Part shown: positions 43,326 to 52,719 of the stretch, piece by piece
Numbering within the stretch: position 1 is the stretch's first letter
How the letters are laid out: each line of letters begins with the position of its first letter
Source of the DNA: Bacteroidia bacterium
Lineage (GTDB): Bacteria > Bacteroidota > Bacteroidia > J057
DNA: 64,000 nucleotides
Reading direction: 5' to 3'
Assembly: GCA_033391075.1 (NCBI GenBank)
Contig: JAWPMV010000001.1
Span: forward strand, 5,022,001-5,086,000
The notes under the pieces: model-generated
What the model was told of the DNA's origin: nothing
Database searches by the model: none
The model's input: only the letters and a program-made list of their open reading frames with translations
Made by a program: the position numbers and the translations under genes

Positions 43326-45965
43326 TTACCATCGAAGGCGAATTACCAGATTGGGCATGAATCGCAGCATGGTCTTTACCAATTCCTCTGACTCCGGATT
43401 GTCGGGCAGGTCTTCGGGAGAGTAGTATTCCGGGAAGTAGCGAATAGAAAGGATATTTTCCCGATCATAAACATTTAGAAGAGATAGTCCTATATTTCCT
43501 TTAACCGATCTCTCGAGGCTCGACGGAAATTGATACATGAGAGAAGCATCCAGTCTATGATAAGCCCTCAATCGATTGCCGTTACTTTCCCCTAAAATGG
43601 GCTGAACCACATAAAATTCTTCATCATCTTCCTGTTGAAATTCAATTTCATCTCCTATTCGAGGGGTAAAGGGTTTGCCGGATCGATAGGTCCATCCCAA
43701 AGAAAATTGCCAATTATTGAATTGGTACAATTGGATGAATTTGAAATTGTGGCGCTGATCATGAGGGGCAAAAAAGGGAGCTTCTCTAATGCCTTCAAAG
43801 TCATACAAGATTTGGCTGAGGGTATAACTGAGCCAAAAGCGATGGGCTCGCCATCGCCTTTTCAGGAGAAAATCAAGTCCATTGATCTTGGCCAGACCAG
43901 TTGCATACTCGGTTTCAGCAAAATTTTGAAAAGAAGTAGTCAGGGAAGTCAGATCAAATATCGCTTTATGGTAGAGTTCGAGATCGATCATCCATTCCTT
44001 TTTGTCATAGAGAATACCTGTATTTATCTGATAACTCTGAATAGCCGGAATAAAGTCATCACCAGAAAGCACCCACACCTGGTTGTGAAAGCCAAGGGGA
44101 TCGAACTCCCATTCAATGAGTTGAGAAATGAATTGGCGATAGATGCCCGTATGAAGTCTAAGTTTCAAACCCGATTTGAATTGATAACTGACTTGCAATC
44201 GAGGAGCGGTATAGATTCGTTCAAACAGAGAATTCCCACTAAACCTCAAGCCTCCTTCTACATAAAACTGATGATTGGGAGAATAGACATAGCTGCCATA
44301 AAAAGTCTGGGTTTCCACATTCCAAAACCTTCCATCCTGAAACTCTCCATAGACTGCCTTAAAATCCAGTTCATAAGCGACATTTTTTGAGGACAACATC
44401 AAGCCTGCTTTCAAGCTATGTTTTCTCCCAAAGAACCACTGATGGTCACTGGTAAGGCGGTTGTCTTTTACATTATTTCGTTTGCCAAATTCTTCAAATA
44501 CAAAGCTCTGATCGAAATCTTCTTTGGTAAAGGAATAACGGGAATTGTATTCAGAAAAACTCAGACGAGTATTAGCAACATAGCTTAAGCTATCCTTATA
44601 GGTCCAATTAACTGCGAAGCCGGAATTCAGGATCTCCAGGTCATCTGCCAGGAATTCATCTTTGGGTTCAATAGAAACATGGTAATTGAGTTGGTTTCTG
44701 CCATTAAAACTGGAAAAGGCAAGCTGATGCTTGTCTTTCAGATTATAGAGCCATTTGAAATTCCAGTCATTGAAGGCAAATCGTTCAAAGTCCACGCTGA
44801 AGTAATCCGTTTGATCCTCTAGTTCCCGCAACCAACCAATACGCGTTCCCTGAAACACCCGATCCTGCAATCGACTAAAGGTAAGCGTAGGAAAAAAGTC
44901 TGTGGTAGATCTTCTGGAAGAAAAAAGCAAAGCCATTTTCTTTTTGAGTAAGGGGGCTTGTAAATCAAAGCCCATATGAGTCAGGTTGAAAGCCAAACCA
45001 AGTCCCAATTTTTCGGGCACTTCATTTCCCTGGCTAAGGTCTATGGCCCCGGAAACTCTCCCGGCTTTGGAAACATCAAACCCACTTCTGGAAACCCGAG
45101 CTTCATCTATTGCATAGGGATTTACGGAGGAGATCATGTCGAAAAAATGCCCGGTTTGGTATAAAGGCATTCCTTCGATCATAACCAGGGTTTGGTCCGG
45201 AGTACCTCCCCGAATATGGAGACCTGCAGCAGTTTCATCCGGGCTATTGATTCCTGGCAGAACTTGCGCCATCTGGAAGATATCCGGCTCGGTCAATCCA
45301 GGCAAGCTTGAAACTTTTCCCGGACTGAGTTTGATAGAAATGGCGTCCTGGCTGATGCCATCGGTCAGGTATTCAGAAATCTCAAGACCTTTGAGGCTTA
45401 GGGTTTTTTGTTTGAGTAAAATAGGCGCGCAGGGACCTTTTCGTAACTCACCAAAAGATATTCGTTTCTTTTCATAGCCGATATAGCTGATGATGACTTC
45501 TGCTTCGTAAGGGATTTTACCCTTAATATAAAAGGATCCATCTTTCTGGCTAACTGCTCCTTTTCCTTCACTGGGTATGTTTAGATTGGCAAAGGAAATA
45601 GCTTCCTCCGAAAGAGAGTCCAGTACCCAGCCACATATATAGGGAATTTGATCTTCTTCGCTTTCTTTAGGTTTGATCAATACAAATCGTTCATCCAATA
45701 TCTCAAAGTCCAAAATTGTCCCTTTCAGGATCAATTGCATGGCGACAGCAAGGGGAGATTCCGGAATATCAACCGTAATCTTTATCCCACTGATCTGCTT
45801 TTTCCGATAAGAGAAAAAAACCTGGTATTTCTTATGCAGGTCCTTAAAGACTTCCTCCAGCGCCACTTGATTATATCGCTCTTTGATGACAAGTTCTTCC
45901 TGCTCATGCCCCCAAAGAAAGCATGTCGTCAGCAAAAGTATGCATAGCAGGAAGAAGTGCTTCAT
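43326..45965 (-). CDS. TonB-dependent receptor with STN signalling domain
   Basis: 879 aa. Signal peptide (1-20). Residues 25-98 form an STN (secretin/TonB N-terminal) domain, KDLHKKYQVFFSYRKKQIS, that contacts a FecR-type anti-sigma. A carboxypeptidase-regulatory-like domain follows (108-190; ISFANLNIPSEGKGAVSQKD), then the plug (about 205-330; VLPGINSPDETAAGLHIRGG) and a 22-strand-type barrel to the end. It is the outer-membrane receptor of the downstream FecR/FecI pair. No SusD gene is adjacent, so ferric siderophore, cofactor or peptide uptake is as likely as glycan uptake. Confidence 0.9.
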   Translation of the reverse strand: MKHFFLLCILLLTTCFLWGHEQEELVIKERYNQVALEEVFKDLHKKYQVFFSYRKKQISGIKITVDIPESPLAVAMQLILKGTILDFEILDERFVLIKPKESEEDQIPYICGWVLDSLSEEAISFANLNIPSEGKGAVSQKDGSFYIKGKIPYEAEVIISYIGYEKKRISFGELRKGPCAPILLKQKTLSLKGLEISEYLTDGISQDAISIKLSPGKVSSLPGLTEPDIFQMAQVLPGINSPDETAAGLHIRGGTPDQTLVMIEGMPLYQTGHFFDMISSVNPYAIDEARVSRSGFDVSKAGRVSGAIDLSQGNEVPEKLGLGLAFNLTHMGFDLQAPLLKKKMALLFSSRRSTTDFFPTLTFSRLQDRVFQGTRIGWLRELEDQTDYFSVDFERFAFNDWNFKWLYNLKDKHQLAFSSFNGRNQLNYHVSIEPKDEFLADDLEILNSGFAVNWTYKDSLSYVANTRLSFSEYNSRYSFTKEDFDQSFVFEEFGKRNNVKDNRLTSDHQWFFGRKHSLKAGLMLSSKNVAYELDFKAVYGEFQDGRFWNVETQTFYGSYVYSPNHQFYVEGGLRFSGNSLFERIYTAPRLQVSYQFKSGLKLRLHTGIYRQFISQLIEWEFDPLGFHNQVWVLSGDDFIPAIQSYQINTGILYDKKEWMIDLELYHKAIFDLTSLTTSFQNFAETEYATGLAKINGLDFLLKRRWRAHRFWLSYTLSQILYDFEGIREAPFFAPHDQRHNFKFIQLYQFNNWQFSLGWTYRSGKPFTPRIGDEIEFQQEDDEEFYVVQPILGESNGNRLRAYHRLDASLMYQFPSSLERSVKGNIGLSLLNVYDRENILSIRYFPEYYSPEDLPDNPESEELVKTMLRFMPNLVIRLRW

Positions 45966-45977
45966 CTAGGCAGTTTA

Positions 45978-46928
45978 TTATTCTCGATAGATCCGTATTT
46001 TTTTAGGGGAAAGAATCTCATATTTCGCCTGAAAGCCTCCTGTCAGTTGTAGCAGGGCTTTCTCTTTATCATTCTTATAAAAATTGACACTCACGATCTC
46101 CTTGACATCCAGGTTTTGTATTTCAAATTCAACGCCATATATGCGTTCGAAAGCTGCCAGTGCTTCTTTTATGCTAATATCCTGTGCTGAATAAATGCCG
46201 TCCAGCCAATTGGGATAAATTTGCCCTAAATCCTCTTCCTCAAGGCTTCTGATTTCTCCCTTGTCAATTTGAAGGCTTTCCCCTGCAGTCAGTACCTGAT
46301 TTTGACTGGCATCCTCATTATATACCTCTACCCTTCCGTCAAAACACACTACGTCCAATCGATCATTCCTCGTACTTACATTGAAGCGAGTCCCCAGGAC
46401 TTTCACACTCCCCAATTCTGTCACAACCGTAAAGGCTGCTCCTTTTTCTACTTCGAAATAGGCTTCTCCTTCCAGGCCAACTTTTCTTTCCCTCGACCAG
46501 TTCTTTTCGTCATATACAATCTCGCTATTTTCATTTAGCCTAATCCATGAATTGTCTGGAAAAATCTTACTCTGCATTTCTCCAGCAAGCGTTGCTAAAT
46601 GTTGCCCTTTATGTTCAGGGCTTGCTTTTTGGGGATAGAAAAAGAAAAGAAGAAGGGCAATCATGGCGGCGGCAGCTCCTATATAAAATAAAGGTCGTAA
46701 ACTTCGAAGCGCTGTCTGGGGCTTTGTATCTTTTCTATTGCGATCCTGCTTGATTTGCTTCAATACATTTTCTCCCTCAAAGTTCGGACTTTGCAGCATT
46801 TCGGTGCCTTTAAGCAAACGACTCAGTTCATGATAATCCTCAGATTTCTCGAACTCCTTTTGCTCTTCATCTGTCAGCTCTCCATTTAGCCAGCGGGCCA
46901 AAAAGGTATCATCCGGATAATTACTCAT
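45978..46928 (-). CDS. FecR-family anti-sigma factor
   Basis: 316 aa. Short cytoplasmic part (1-80) binding the sigma factor, one membrane segment (about residues 84-103; FYIGAAAAMIALLLFFFY), then the periplasmic FecR domain: LATLAGEMQSKIFPDNSWIR, EGEAYFEVEKGAAF and GTRFNVSTRNDRLDVVCFDG. A C-terminal DUF4974-like unit ends KIRIYRE. It transmits the receptor signal to the sigma factor. Start overlaps the sigma stop by 4 bp (ATGA). Confidence 0.92.
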   Translation of the reverse strand: MSNYPDDTFLARWLNGELTDEEQKEFEKSEDYHELSRLLKGTEMLQSPNFEGENVLKQIKQDRNRKDTKPQTALRSLRPLFYIGAAAAMIALLLFFFYPQKASPEHKGQHLATLAGEMQSKIFPDNSWIRLNENSEIVYDEKNWSRERKVGLEGEAYFEVEKGAAFTVVTELGSVKVLGTRFNVSTRNDRLDVVCFDGRVEVYNEDASQNQVLTAGESLQIDKGEIRSLEEEDLGQIYPNWLDGIYSAQDISIKEALAAFERIYGVEFEIQNLDVKEIVSVNFYKNDKEKALLQLTGGFQAKYEILSPKKIRIYRE

Positions 46929-47461
46929 ATCTGTGGACTTAATTTTCTCAATGAAAGCAAAGCTCTGTGCATACGTTTCTCTACGGATTTCACACTTATG
47001 TCCAATATCTCTGCGATTTCCTGATAGGATTTCCCATTGATCCTGTTGAGGAGAAATACTACTCTCTGTTTTTCAGAAAGAGAAGAAATTGCCTCTTCCA
47101 ACCTATTCAGAAACTCTTTCTCTTCCTGCAAATATTCCGGGCTCTCTATATTTTGTCTTTTCCCCTGTCTGCGGAGAAATTTCAAGACGACTTTTTGATG
47201 TTCCACTTTATGTAGAAATAGATTTTGCGCTACCTTATAGAGGAAACTTTTGGCTTTGCCGAATGGGACTTTTGCACAGTTTTTCCAAAGTCGGATATAA
47301 GCCTCCTGCACCAAATCTTCCGCCTCTAAGAGGTTTCCGCTTTTGTAATAGCAAAAGTTTCTAAGGGTTTCTGCATGTTCCTGGAAGATCTGATCAAAAA
47401 TCACATCCTCACATACCGATCGGCTTTCTACGGATTCCATAGCTAACAGCTGGACTTGCAT
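46925..47461 (-). CDS. FecI-type ECF sigma factor
   Basis: 178 aa (171 from an alternative ATG at 47440). Region 2: FCYYKSGNLLEAEDLVQEAY then FLYKVAQNLFLHKVEH; region 4: LSEKQRVVFLLNRINGKSYQ followed by EIAEILDISVKSVEKRMHRAL. Heads the three-gene cell-surface-signalling unit sigma, anti-sigma, receptor. Target promoters likely include this operon's receptor. Confidence 0.92.
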   Translation of the reverse strand: MQVQLLAMESVESRSVCEDVIFDQIFQEHAETLRNFCYYKSGNLLEAEDLVQEAYIRLWKNCAKVPFGKAKSFLYKVAQNLFLHKVEHQKVVLKFLRRQGKRQNIESPEYLQEEKEFLNRLEEAISSLSEKQRVVFLLNRINGKSYQEIAEILDISVKSVEKRMHRALLSLRKLSPQI

Positions 47462-47482
47462 CTGATTTATAAAGGTAAAAAA

Positions 47483-48229
47483 TTATTCAGCAGCCACGCT
47501 AACTACCACTTTATCCGTTCCAATCAACCGACCATTTTCGCCATAGACTTTCAGTACATAAATCCCATTTTGCTGACGAATAAAAGGAATGCCTATTTCC
47601 TGTATCCCCGTCCGTACTGCTCGTATATCCTGATACACCATTTGTCCCAACACATTCCATAGTTCTACATGTATTTCTTCCTCATATTTACTTTCATACC
47701 TCACAGCTGAAAAGAGGGTAGCAGGATTGGGATAAACCACCATCTGGGATTCCAGTTCTTCCAATGGACTCCCCAATTCAAAAGAGACTTCGCTGATACT
47801 TGAGCAGTCCGGGTGCCCCCAGTTGCTATTGACTGATAGGATTACGTATCGGGCAGAAATGAAGTCCAGTTCAGCAGCTTTTTCTCCAGAATAATAGGAC
47901 TTTCCTGAAGCCTGATCCAAAAAAATCTTCCCCCACTCCGTCCAGCTTTCTCCATCTTCAGAATAATCAAGCGTCATTTCCTGAATCCCTTTGTCCAGGT
48001 CCTCAATTTTATTTGCGTTCCAAACGTGCAGGGATTTCAGGCTATACAAATCCCCAAAATCATACTGAATCCAATGGCCTGTACCTCTGTCCGGATTGGG
48101 ATTGGGGCTGGTCTGACAAGAGAGCCAGGATTGATCCCAGACTTCGGCTTCTTTACATTGAGCTTGAGCATTTATATTAAAGCCAATTATCCAGGATAGG
48201 CAGGTAGTTATTATGACTAGATTTCTCAT
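47483..48229 (-). CDS. Secreted discoidin (F5/8 C)-like protein with T9SS sorting domain
   Basis: 248 aa. Signal peptide (1-22). Residues 24-160 resemble an F5/8-type C module: HWIQYDFGDLYSLKSLHVWN, DYSEDGESWTEWG, ARYVILSVNSNWGHPDCSSI. Residues 167-248 are a T9SS sorting domain from VVYPNPATLFS through WNVLGQMVYQ to NGIYVLKVYG. The module may bind carbohydrate and attach the DUF1501/DUF1800 machinery's substrate; that link is inference. It is last in the operon 51497-47483. Confidence 0.8.
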   Translation of the reverse strand: MRNLVIITTCLSWIIGFNINAQAQCKEAEVWDQSWLSCQTSPNPNPDRGTGHWIQYDFGDLYSLKSLHVWNANKIEDLDKGIQEMTLDYSEDGESWTEWGKIFLDQASGKSYYSGEKAAELDFISARYVILSVNSNWGHPDCSSISEVSFELGSPLEELESQMVVYPNPATLFSAVRYESKYEEEIHVELWNVLGQMVYQDIRAVRTGIQEIGIPFIRQQNGIYVLKVYGENGRLIGTDKVVVSVAAE

Positions 48230-48240
48230 ATTTTTACAGC

Positions 48241-49653
48241 TTAAAGCAAAAATCCGATAGGAGCAGTTTGCGAGTTAGGAGAATAAAAATTGGAAATATT
48301 GGGAAGGACCAGTGGCAAATCTGAAGGCGAAACTCCAAACCAGAGCGCCAGTTCTGCGAAATACTCATCACTGGAAACAGAAGGTAATAATACTCCTCCT
48401 CCAAGGTCCACATCTGACCGCAAGGCAAGGCTGGGATATTCGCCATACATTTTCCTTCCTTTCACCGCTCCACCCATCATCATCGAGATGCCTCCCCAGG
48501 CATGGTCTGTGCCGTTTCCATTGGAGGTAAGGGTGCGAGCAAAATCAGAGATTGTGAAGGTGGTGACCTTATCAGCAATATTCAACTCATTCATTGCCTG
48601 TTGTAGTTCTCCCATTGCCAGACTCAAGACACGAAGCAATCCCTGTTGATTGTTTAAGAGCTCATCATGATTATCAAAGCCTGGAAGTACCACAAAAAAG
48701 GTTTGACGACTCATGCCCAATGCCTGCCGGGCACCGATAGTCTTGGCAATCATCTGAAAACTTTGGGAAAGGAAATTAGGAGAGAAAATCGTATTGAGAT
48801 TCACAGAAGATATCGAAGCCTTAAAAAGTTCATGGTTCTGCTGTGAGTCATGAATCACATCCGCATAGGTTTGCTTAAAGACATCCTGGTATTGCTGTTC
48901 AAGCAATCCTTTCACTGCCTGGGTCCGAATCTGGTTAATTACTTCCGGCTCATTATAGCCTTCGATTCCAGCACTGCCATCTCCATAGGGCGAAATGGTA
49001 AATTCAATAGATTGATTTCCCGCCTGAAAGACATTGTTTCCAGCCAAAGAGATATTCATCGAAATATCCTTGCTGCTACTGGAGGCCTGAAGGATATCGG
49101 CCATTCTTCCGGCCCAGCCAATATTGGATCTCTCATAAGGAATGGAAGTCTGCCATTGCTGCACCTGATCTGAATGACTAAAGAGCCCCAGTGGGAGTTT
49201 AGCAATTCCCGAATCCACATCCAGTTTATTTTGGATAGGCTCTATCAGGGTTCCCACATTTGCCAGAAAAGCCAAATTTCCCTGGTCAAAGATTTGTTTT
49301 AACTCCGGCATCGCTGGATGAAGTCCGTAGCTTTCACTCAATCCATCGGCCACTATGGGCAAGAGACTTTCCCTCGGAAGAGCCTGATTTGATCGGGTTG
49401 CTGTGTAATCGTTGTAGGGGCCGGCATCGGTGGGAACAAGCATATTATAGGAATCATTTCCTCCGGCGAGCAGAATGCAGATCAAAGCCTTATAATCTTC
49501 TTCCGGTTGGAAAGAGAGATGATAGGAAGGCGCAGCCAGTGCACTGCTCATTTGTAAATTGAGCAGACCATTGAGCAGGGTGGCGGAACCCAGAGCAGCG
49601 CAACTGGCAGTCCCCAAAAACTTACGGCGGCTATATGATTTATTTTTCTTCAT
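48241..49653 (-). CDS. DUF1501 protein, Tat-exported
   Basis: 470 aa. Twin-arginine signal YSRRKFLGTASCAALGS. The DUF1501 domain is an alkaline-phosphatase-superfamily-like fold: ICILLAGGNDSYNMLVP, FSHSDQVQQWQTSIP, then VVLPGFDNHDELLNNQ and the C-terminal NGNGTDHAWGGISMMMGG with conserved Asp-His. Paired with DUF1800 (2 bp upstream), as in many Bacteroidota and Planctomycetes; joint role is unproven. Confidence 0.88.
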   Translation of the reverse strand: MKKNKSYSRRKFLGTASCAALGSATLLNGLLNLQMSSALAAPSYHLSFQPEEDYKALICILLAGGNDSYNMLVPTDAGPYNDYTATRSNQALPRESLLPIVADGLSESYGLHPAMPELKQIFDQGNLAFLANVGTLIEPIQNKLDVDSGIAKLPLGLFSHSDQVQQWQTSIPYERSNIGWAGRMADILQASSSSKDISMNISLAGNNVFQAGNQSIEFTISPYGDGSAGIEGYNEPEVINQIRTQAVKGLLEQQYQDVFKQTYADVIHDSQQNHELFKASISSVNLNTIFSPNFLSQSFQMIAKTIGARQALGMSRQTFFVVLPGFDNHDELLNNQQGLLRVLSLAMGELQQAMNELNIADKVTTFTISDFARTLTSNGNGTDHAWGGISMMMGGAVKGRKMYGEYPSLALRSDVDLGGGVLLPSVSSDEYFAELALWFGVSPSDLPLVLPNISNFYSPNSQTAPIGFLL

Positions 49654-49655
49654 GA

Positions 49656-51497
49656 TCAGTTTAATATGGCGTAGTCAGGTGAAATAAAAATGAGGTAAAG
49701 GGCCATGGCTATTCTTTGCTCCTCTTCCTGCAGGCTACTAAGTGCATCCAGTATAATCTGCTGAGTAGATGCACTCAGCTGTCCATGTGCGATAAGAATA
49801 TTGAGATGACTGAGTAGTTGTTGTGGATCCTGAGCCAGTTCGAACATATAATCGATTTCCATTTCGGCACTGCCTGTTTCGACTTCGTATGCTTCCCCAA
49901 ACTCAATGGACTCACGTGGATCCTCTTCCACCATGATACTTTGGTAAAAGGTCCAGTAGTTAACCTCATTGATAAAGCGGATGGCTGTACTCGAATTATG
50001 GATTTGAAATTCAGGCCCAAACAATCCCAAATCAGAAATCACTCCAGTGGGCTGATAATCAGGCAGGAAAAAATTAAAAACGCTTGGAGAGGCTAAAGGG
50101 GATTGTCCGGATACATATTGAAAGCGATAAGCCGGATTGAAATACAAAGGTATCACATCAAAGGGTGCTACATTCAAGGCACGGCAAAAATGGGTGTAAC
50201 GCAGAAGTGGTTCTCGCAATTGTGCCCGATTTAAATTCGCTACCCGGCCCTCACAGGCTCTAGCTGCATCATCCGTAAGGATGGCTTTTAATACAGCAGC
50301 CAAATCCCCCCGTACACCTTTCCCGTTGTCATTGAAAACGGAGGCTACCCGAAAGATGTAATCGGGACTGGGATTTGAGCTTACTAAACGCTGTATCAAC
50401 AGACGGGCGATAAATGGCCCTACATTGGGGTGATAAAAGAGATTATCAATGGCATCCTCTATATCCTGCATACCACTTTGTCCCCCTGGAATGATAGTTC
50501 CTCTCAATAATTTCTTTTGTCCTCTTTCATGCTGGCCTTCGAACATTCTCATATGCCCCTTGGGATCAGCTCCAAAGAACTCCAGGCCAAAAAATGTTTC
50601 TTCCGGTATATCCTCAAATTCTTCAATCAGATATAATTGAGGGCGATAATTTGCTGCCCCCAAACCTGTAAACACCTTGGCAAATTCTTTAATGTCTTTG
50701 TTGTCATAGGTTGGAATAGGCTTGCCATCAACATCCAGTTTTCGGCTACCATCCAGATTCAATTCATACAAGCCGATGGAAAACAGCTGCATGATTTCGC
50801 GCGCGTAGTTCTCGTCCGGATGGATATTTCGCAGAGGATCTGCTTTGGGATTGTTGTAGTGAGAAAGGTAATGGCCCATGCAAGGATGAAGACTCACATC
50901 CAGGAGCAAGTCTCGGTAGTTGCCAAAGGAATGTTTTAGCAGCATGTCATAGTAATCCGCCAAACCGTATCCTGACAAGGAAAGCAGATCTGGTTGTTCA
51001 GACACGACAAAAATCTCGGAAAGAGCCAGGGCCATGCGCTGCCTTAATTGGTCCTCGGCAGTCATGATCGTCTGCCACCATCCGAGACGAAACATGATAG
51101 AAGGGATCAAAAAGTCTTCGTCTTCTTCCGGTTCTCCTTCAAACATAATGAAGAGATCGTATATCTTTTCGGCATTGGGCAAAGTCGGGCTAACAGGCAA
51201 GTTCATTTGCTCCTCCAACCAGGCTTCAAATCCCATATGGCTGGTACGCTGTATCTCTTCCCAGTTTGAGCCCAGGGTAGCTTGTGCAAGGAAACGGGAA
51301 GCATCAGACAGCATCCGCTCACTTTCCTCCGGAAATCCATTGATGGTTTGGATACCCTCTCGGGAAGCGTTGGATTCATCGCTGCTGCTTACTCGAATAT
51401 TTTGGATATGTCCATTGCCCAGGTAGTCTTCGTAGACCTGTGCCCTGAGCGGCAAGTGTATCAGAGCTAGACAGATAAAAGTAAGTATAACACGCAT
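49656..51497 (-). CDS. DUF1800 exported protein
   Basis: 613 aa. Signal peptide (1-19). Conserved DUF1800 blocks: SRFLAQATLGSNWEEIQR, then RQRMALALSEIFVVSEQ, PDENYAREIMQLFSIGLYEL and GPFIARLLIQRLVSSNPSP. A helical all-alpha exported protein of unknown activity, always linked to DUF1501. First of the three-gene operon; 2-bp gap to DUF1501. Confidence 0.88.
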   Translation of the reverse strand: MRVILTFICLALIHLPLRAQVYEDYLGNGHIQNIRVSSSDESNASREGIQTINGFPEESERMLSDASRFLAQATLGSNWEEIQRTSHMGFEAWLEEQMNLPVSPTLPNAEKIYDLFIMFEGEPEEDEDFLIPSIMFRLGWWQTIMTAEDQLRQRMALALSEIFVVSEQPDLLSLSGYGLADYYDMLLKHSFGNYRDLLLDVSLHPCMGHYLSHYNNPKADPLRNIHPDENYAREIMQLFSIGLYELNLDGSRKLDVDGKPIPTYDNKDIKEFAKVFTGLGAANYRPQLYLIEEFEDIPEETFFGLEFFGADPKGHMRMFEGQHERGQKKLLRGTIIPGGQSGMQDIEDAIDNLFYHPNVGPFIARLLIQRLVSSNPSPDYIFRVASVFNDNGKGVRGDLAAVLKAILTDDAARACEGRVANLNRAQLREPLLRYTHFCRALNVAPFDVIPLYFNPAYRFQYVSGQSPLASPSVFNFFLPDYQPTGVISDLGLFGPEFQIHNSSTAIRFINEVNYWTFYQSIMVEEDPRESIEFGEAYEVETGSAEMEIDYMFELAQDPQQLLSHLNILIAHGQLSASTQQIILDALSSLQEEEQRIAMALYLIFISPDYAILN

Positions 51498-51597
51498 CGC
51501 GGCTTTTTATGATGGATAAATGTGTCGATTTACCCAGCACAACCGGAAGATGGGAGGCTACCCTACGTTGAGGAGTGAAAAAATAATTTATTTTTTC

Positions 51598-51674
51598 GTG
51601 TTCTGGTGTTCTTTTGTTCTGGTGCTCTCGAAAAATCCACATGAACACGAGAACACCTGAACACCCGAACGCAT
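51598..51674. repeat. Facing octamer arrays, second copy
   Basis: Four units related to GTGTTCTG (51598-51629), a 13-bp centre, then four units GAACAC(GA/CT/CC) with a decayed last copy (51643-51674). Same plan as 3000-3100. Lies between the cydB stop codon (51676) and the DUF1800 start codon. Confidence 0.8.
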
Positions 51675-51675
51675 C

Positions 51676-52716
51676 TCAATAAGACATTTCATCCAACTCC
51701 ACCTTTCCTTTGAAAGTTCTGTATACAAATACTGTATAGGCCAGAACCAAAGGGCCTCCAATTGCGACAAAGCCCATCATGGTTTTCAAGGTTTTTGTTG
51801 ATGAGGCCGCCTCATAGACAGTGATGTCATAGGCAGCATCAATAGACGAGATGAGGATTGACGGATAGAGCTCGATGGCTATGACGATCATGAATAGACA
51901 GATGGATAGACCCGAGAACAGGAAGGCTCGAAAGAACTTCTGCATACTTACCAGGCGAGGAATATTCGCAATTCCCAGAATCCCTAAAAGAGGGATGAGG
52001 AAGAGAGCAGGACTCTCTTGAAATTTATCTGACAAATGAGGAAGATAGATCAATACATAAACTGTAGAGATCGAAAATAAAACGACAAAGCCAATAATGG
52101 CCTGTTTAAGCAATCGATGAATCTTATCATAGAGTTTTCCTTCTGTTTTCATCACCAGGTACAAACCTCCATGCATCATAAAAAGAGCAAGGGTAGTAAT
52201 ACCGATCAGAATCGAGAAAGGATTTAATACCGAAATGAGTGGAACAGAAAGGTCATGATTTTCTTCCAAAGGAATGCCTTGCAAAACATTCCCCATCAAT
52301 ATCCCCAACAGTAAAGCCAGCATAATACTGCTCACAGAATAGGTGATGTCCCAGGTCTTTTTCCACCATTTCATCTCCTCTTTCCCCCGAAACTCAATAG
52401 AAATTGCCCGAAGGATAATGAAAAAGAGAAAAAGCATGAAAGGGATATACAAGGCCGAAAGTAAAGTCGCATAGACCAATGGAAAGCCTGCAAATAGAGC
52501 TCCGCCACCGATCACCAGCCAGACTTCATTTCCATCCCAAACGGGACCAACCGCATTCAAGGCTATTCTTCTACTCTTTTCTTTTTTGAAGAATAAATGC
52601 CAGGCTCCCGCCCCAAAGTCAAAGCCATCTAAAACAGCATAGCCTGAGAAAAGTCCTCCGACCACGATGAACCATAAGGTAGGATAATCTAGTCCTAATA
52701 ATGTATCTGCTTCCAT
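51676..52716 (-). CDS. cydB: Cytochrome bd ubiquinol oxidase subunit II
   Basis: 346 aa with nine hydrophobic segments. Family opening FSGYAVLDGFDFGAGAWHLF and PVWDGNEVWLVIGGGALFAG are diagnostic for CydB. Together with CydA it forms the high-affinity terminal oxidase of the inner membrane that reduces O2 without pumping. Starts 3 bp after the cydA stop. Confidence 0.95.
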   Translation of the reverse strand: MEADTLLGLDYPTLWFIVVGGLFSGYAVLDGFDFGAGAWHLFFKKEKSRRIALNAVGPVWDGNEVWLVIGGGALFAGFPLVYATLLSALYIPFMLFLFFIILRAISIEFRGKEEMKWWKKTWDITYSVSSIMLALLLGILMGNVLQGIPLEENHDLSVPLISVLNPFSILIGITTLALFMMHGGLYLVMKTEGKLYDKIHRLLKQAIIGFVVLFSISTVYVLIYLPHLSDKFQESPALFLIPLLGILGIANIPRLVSMQKFFRAFLFSGLSICLFMIVIAIELYPSILISSIDAAYDITVYEAASSTKTLKTMMGFVAIGGPLVLAYTVFVYRTFKGKVELDEMSY

Positions 52717-52719
52717 GGA

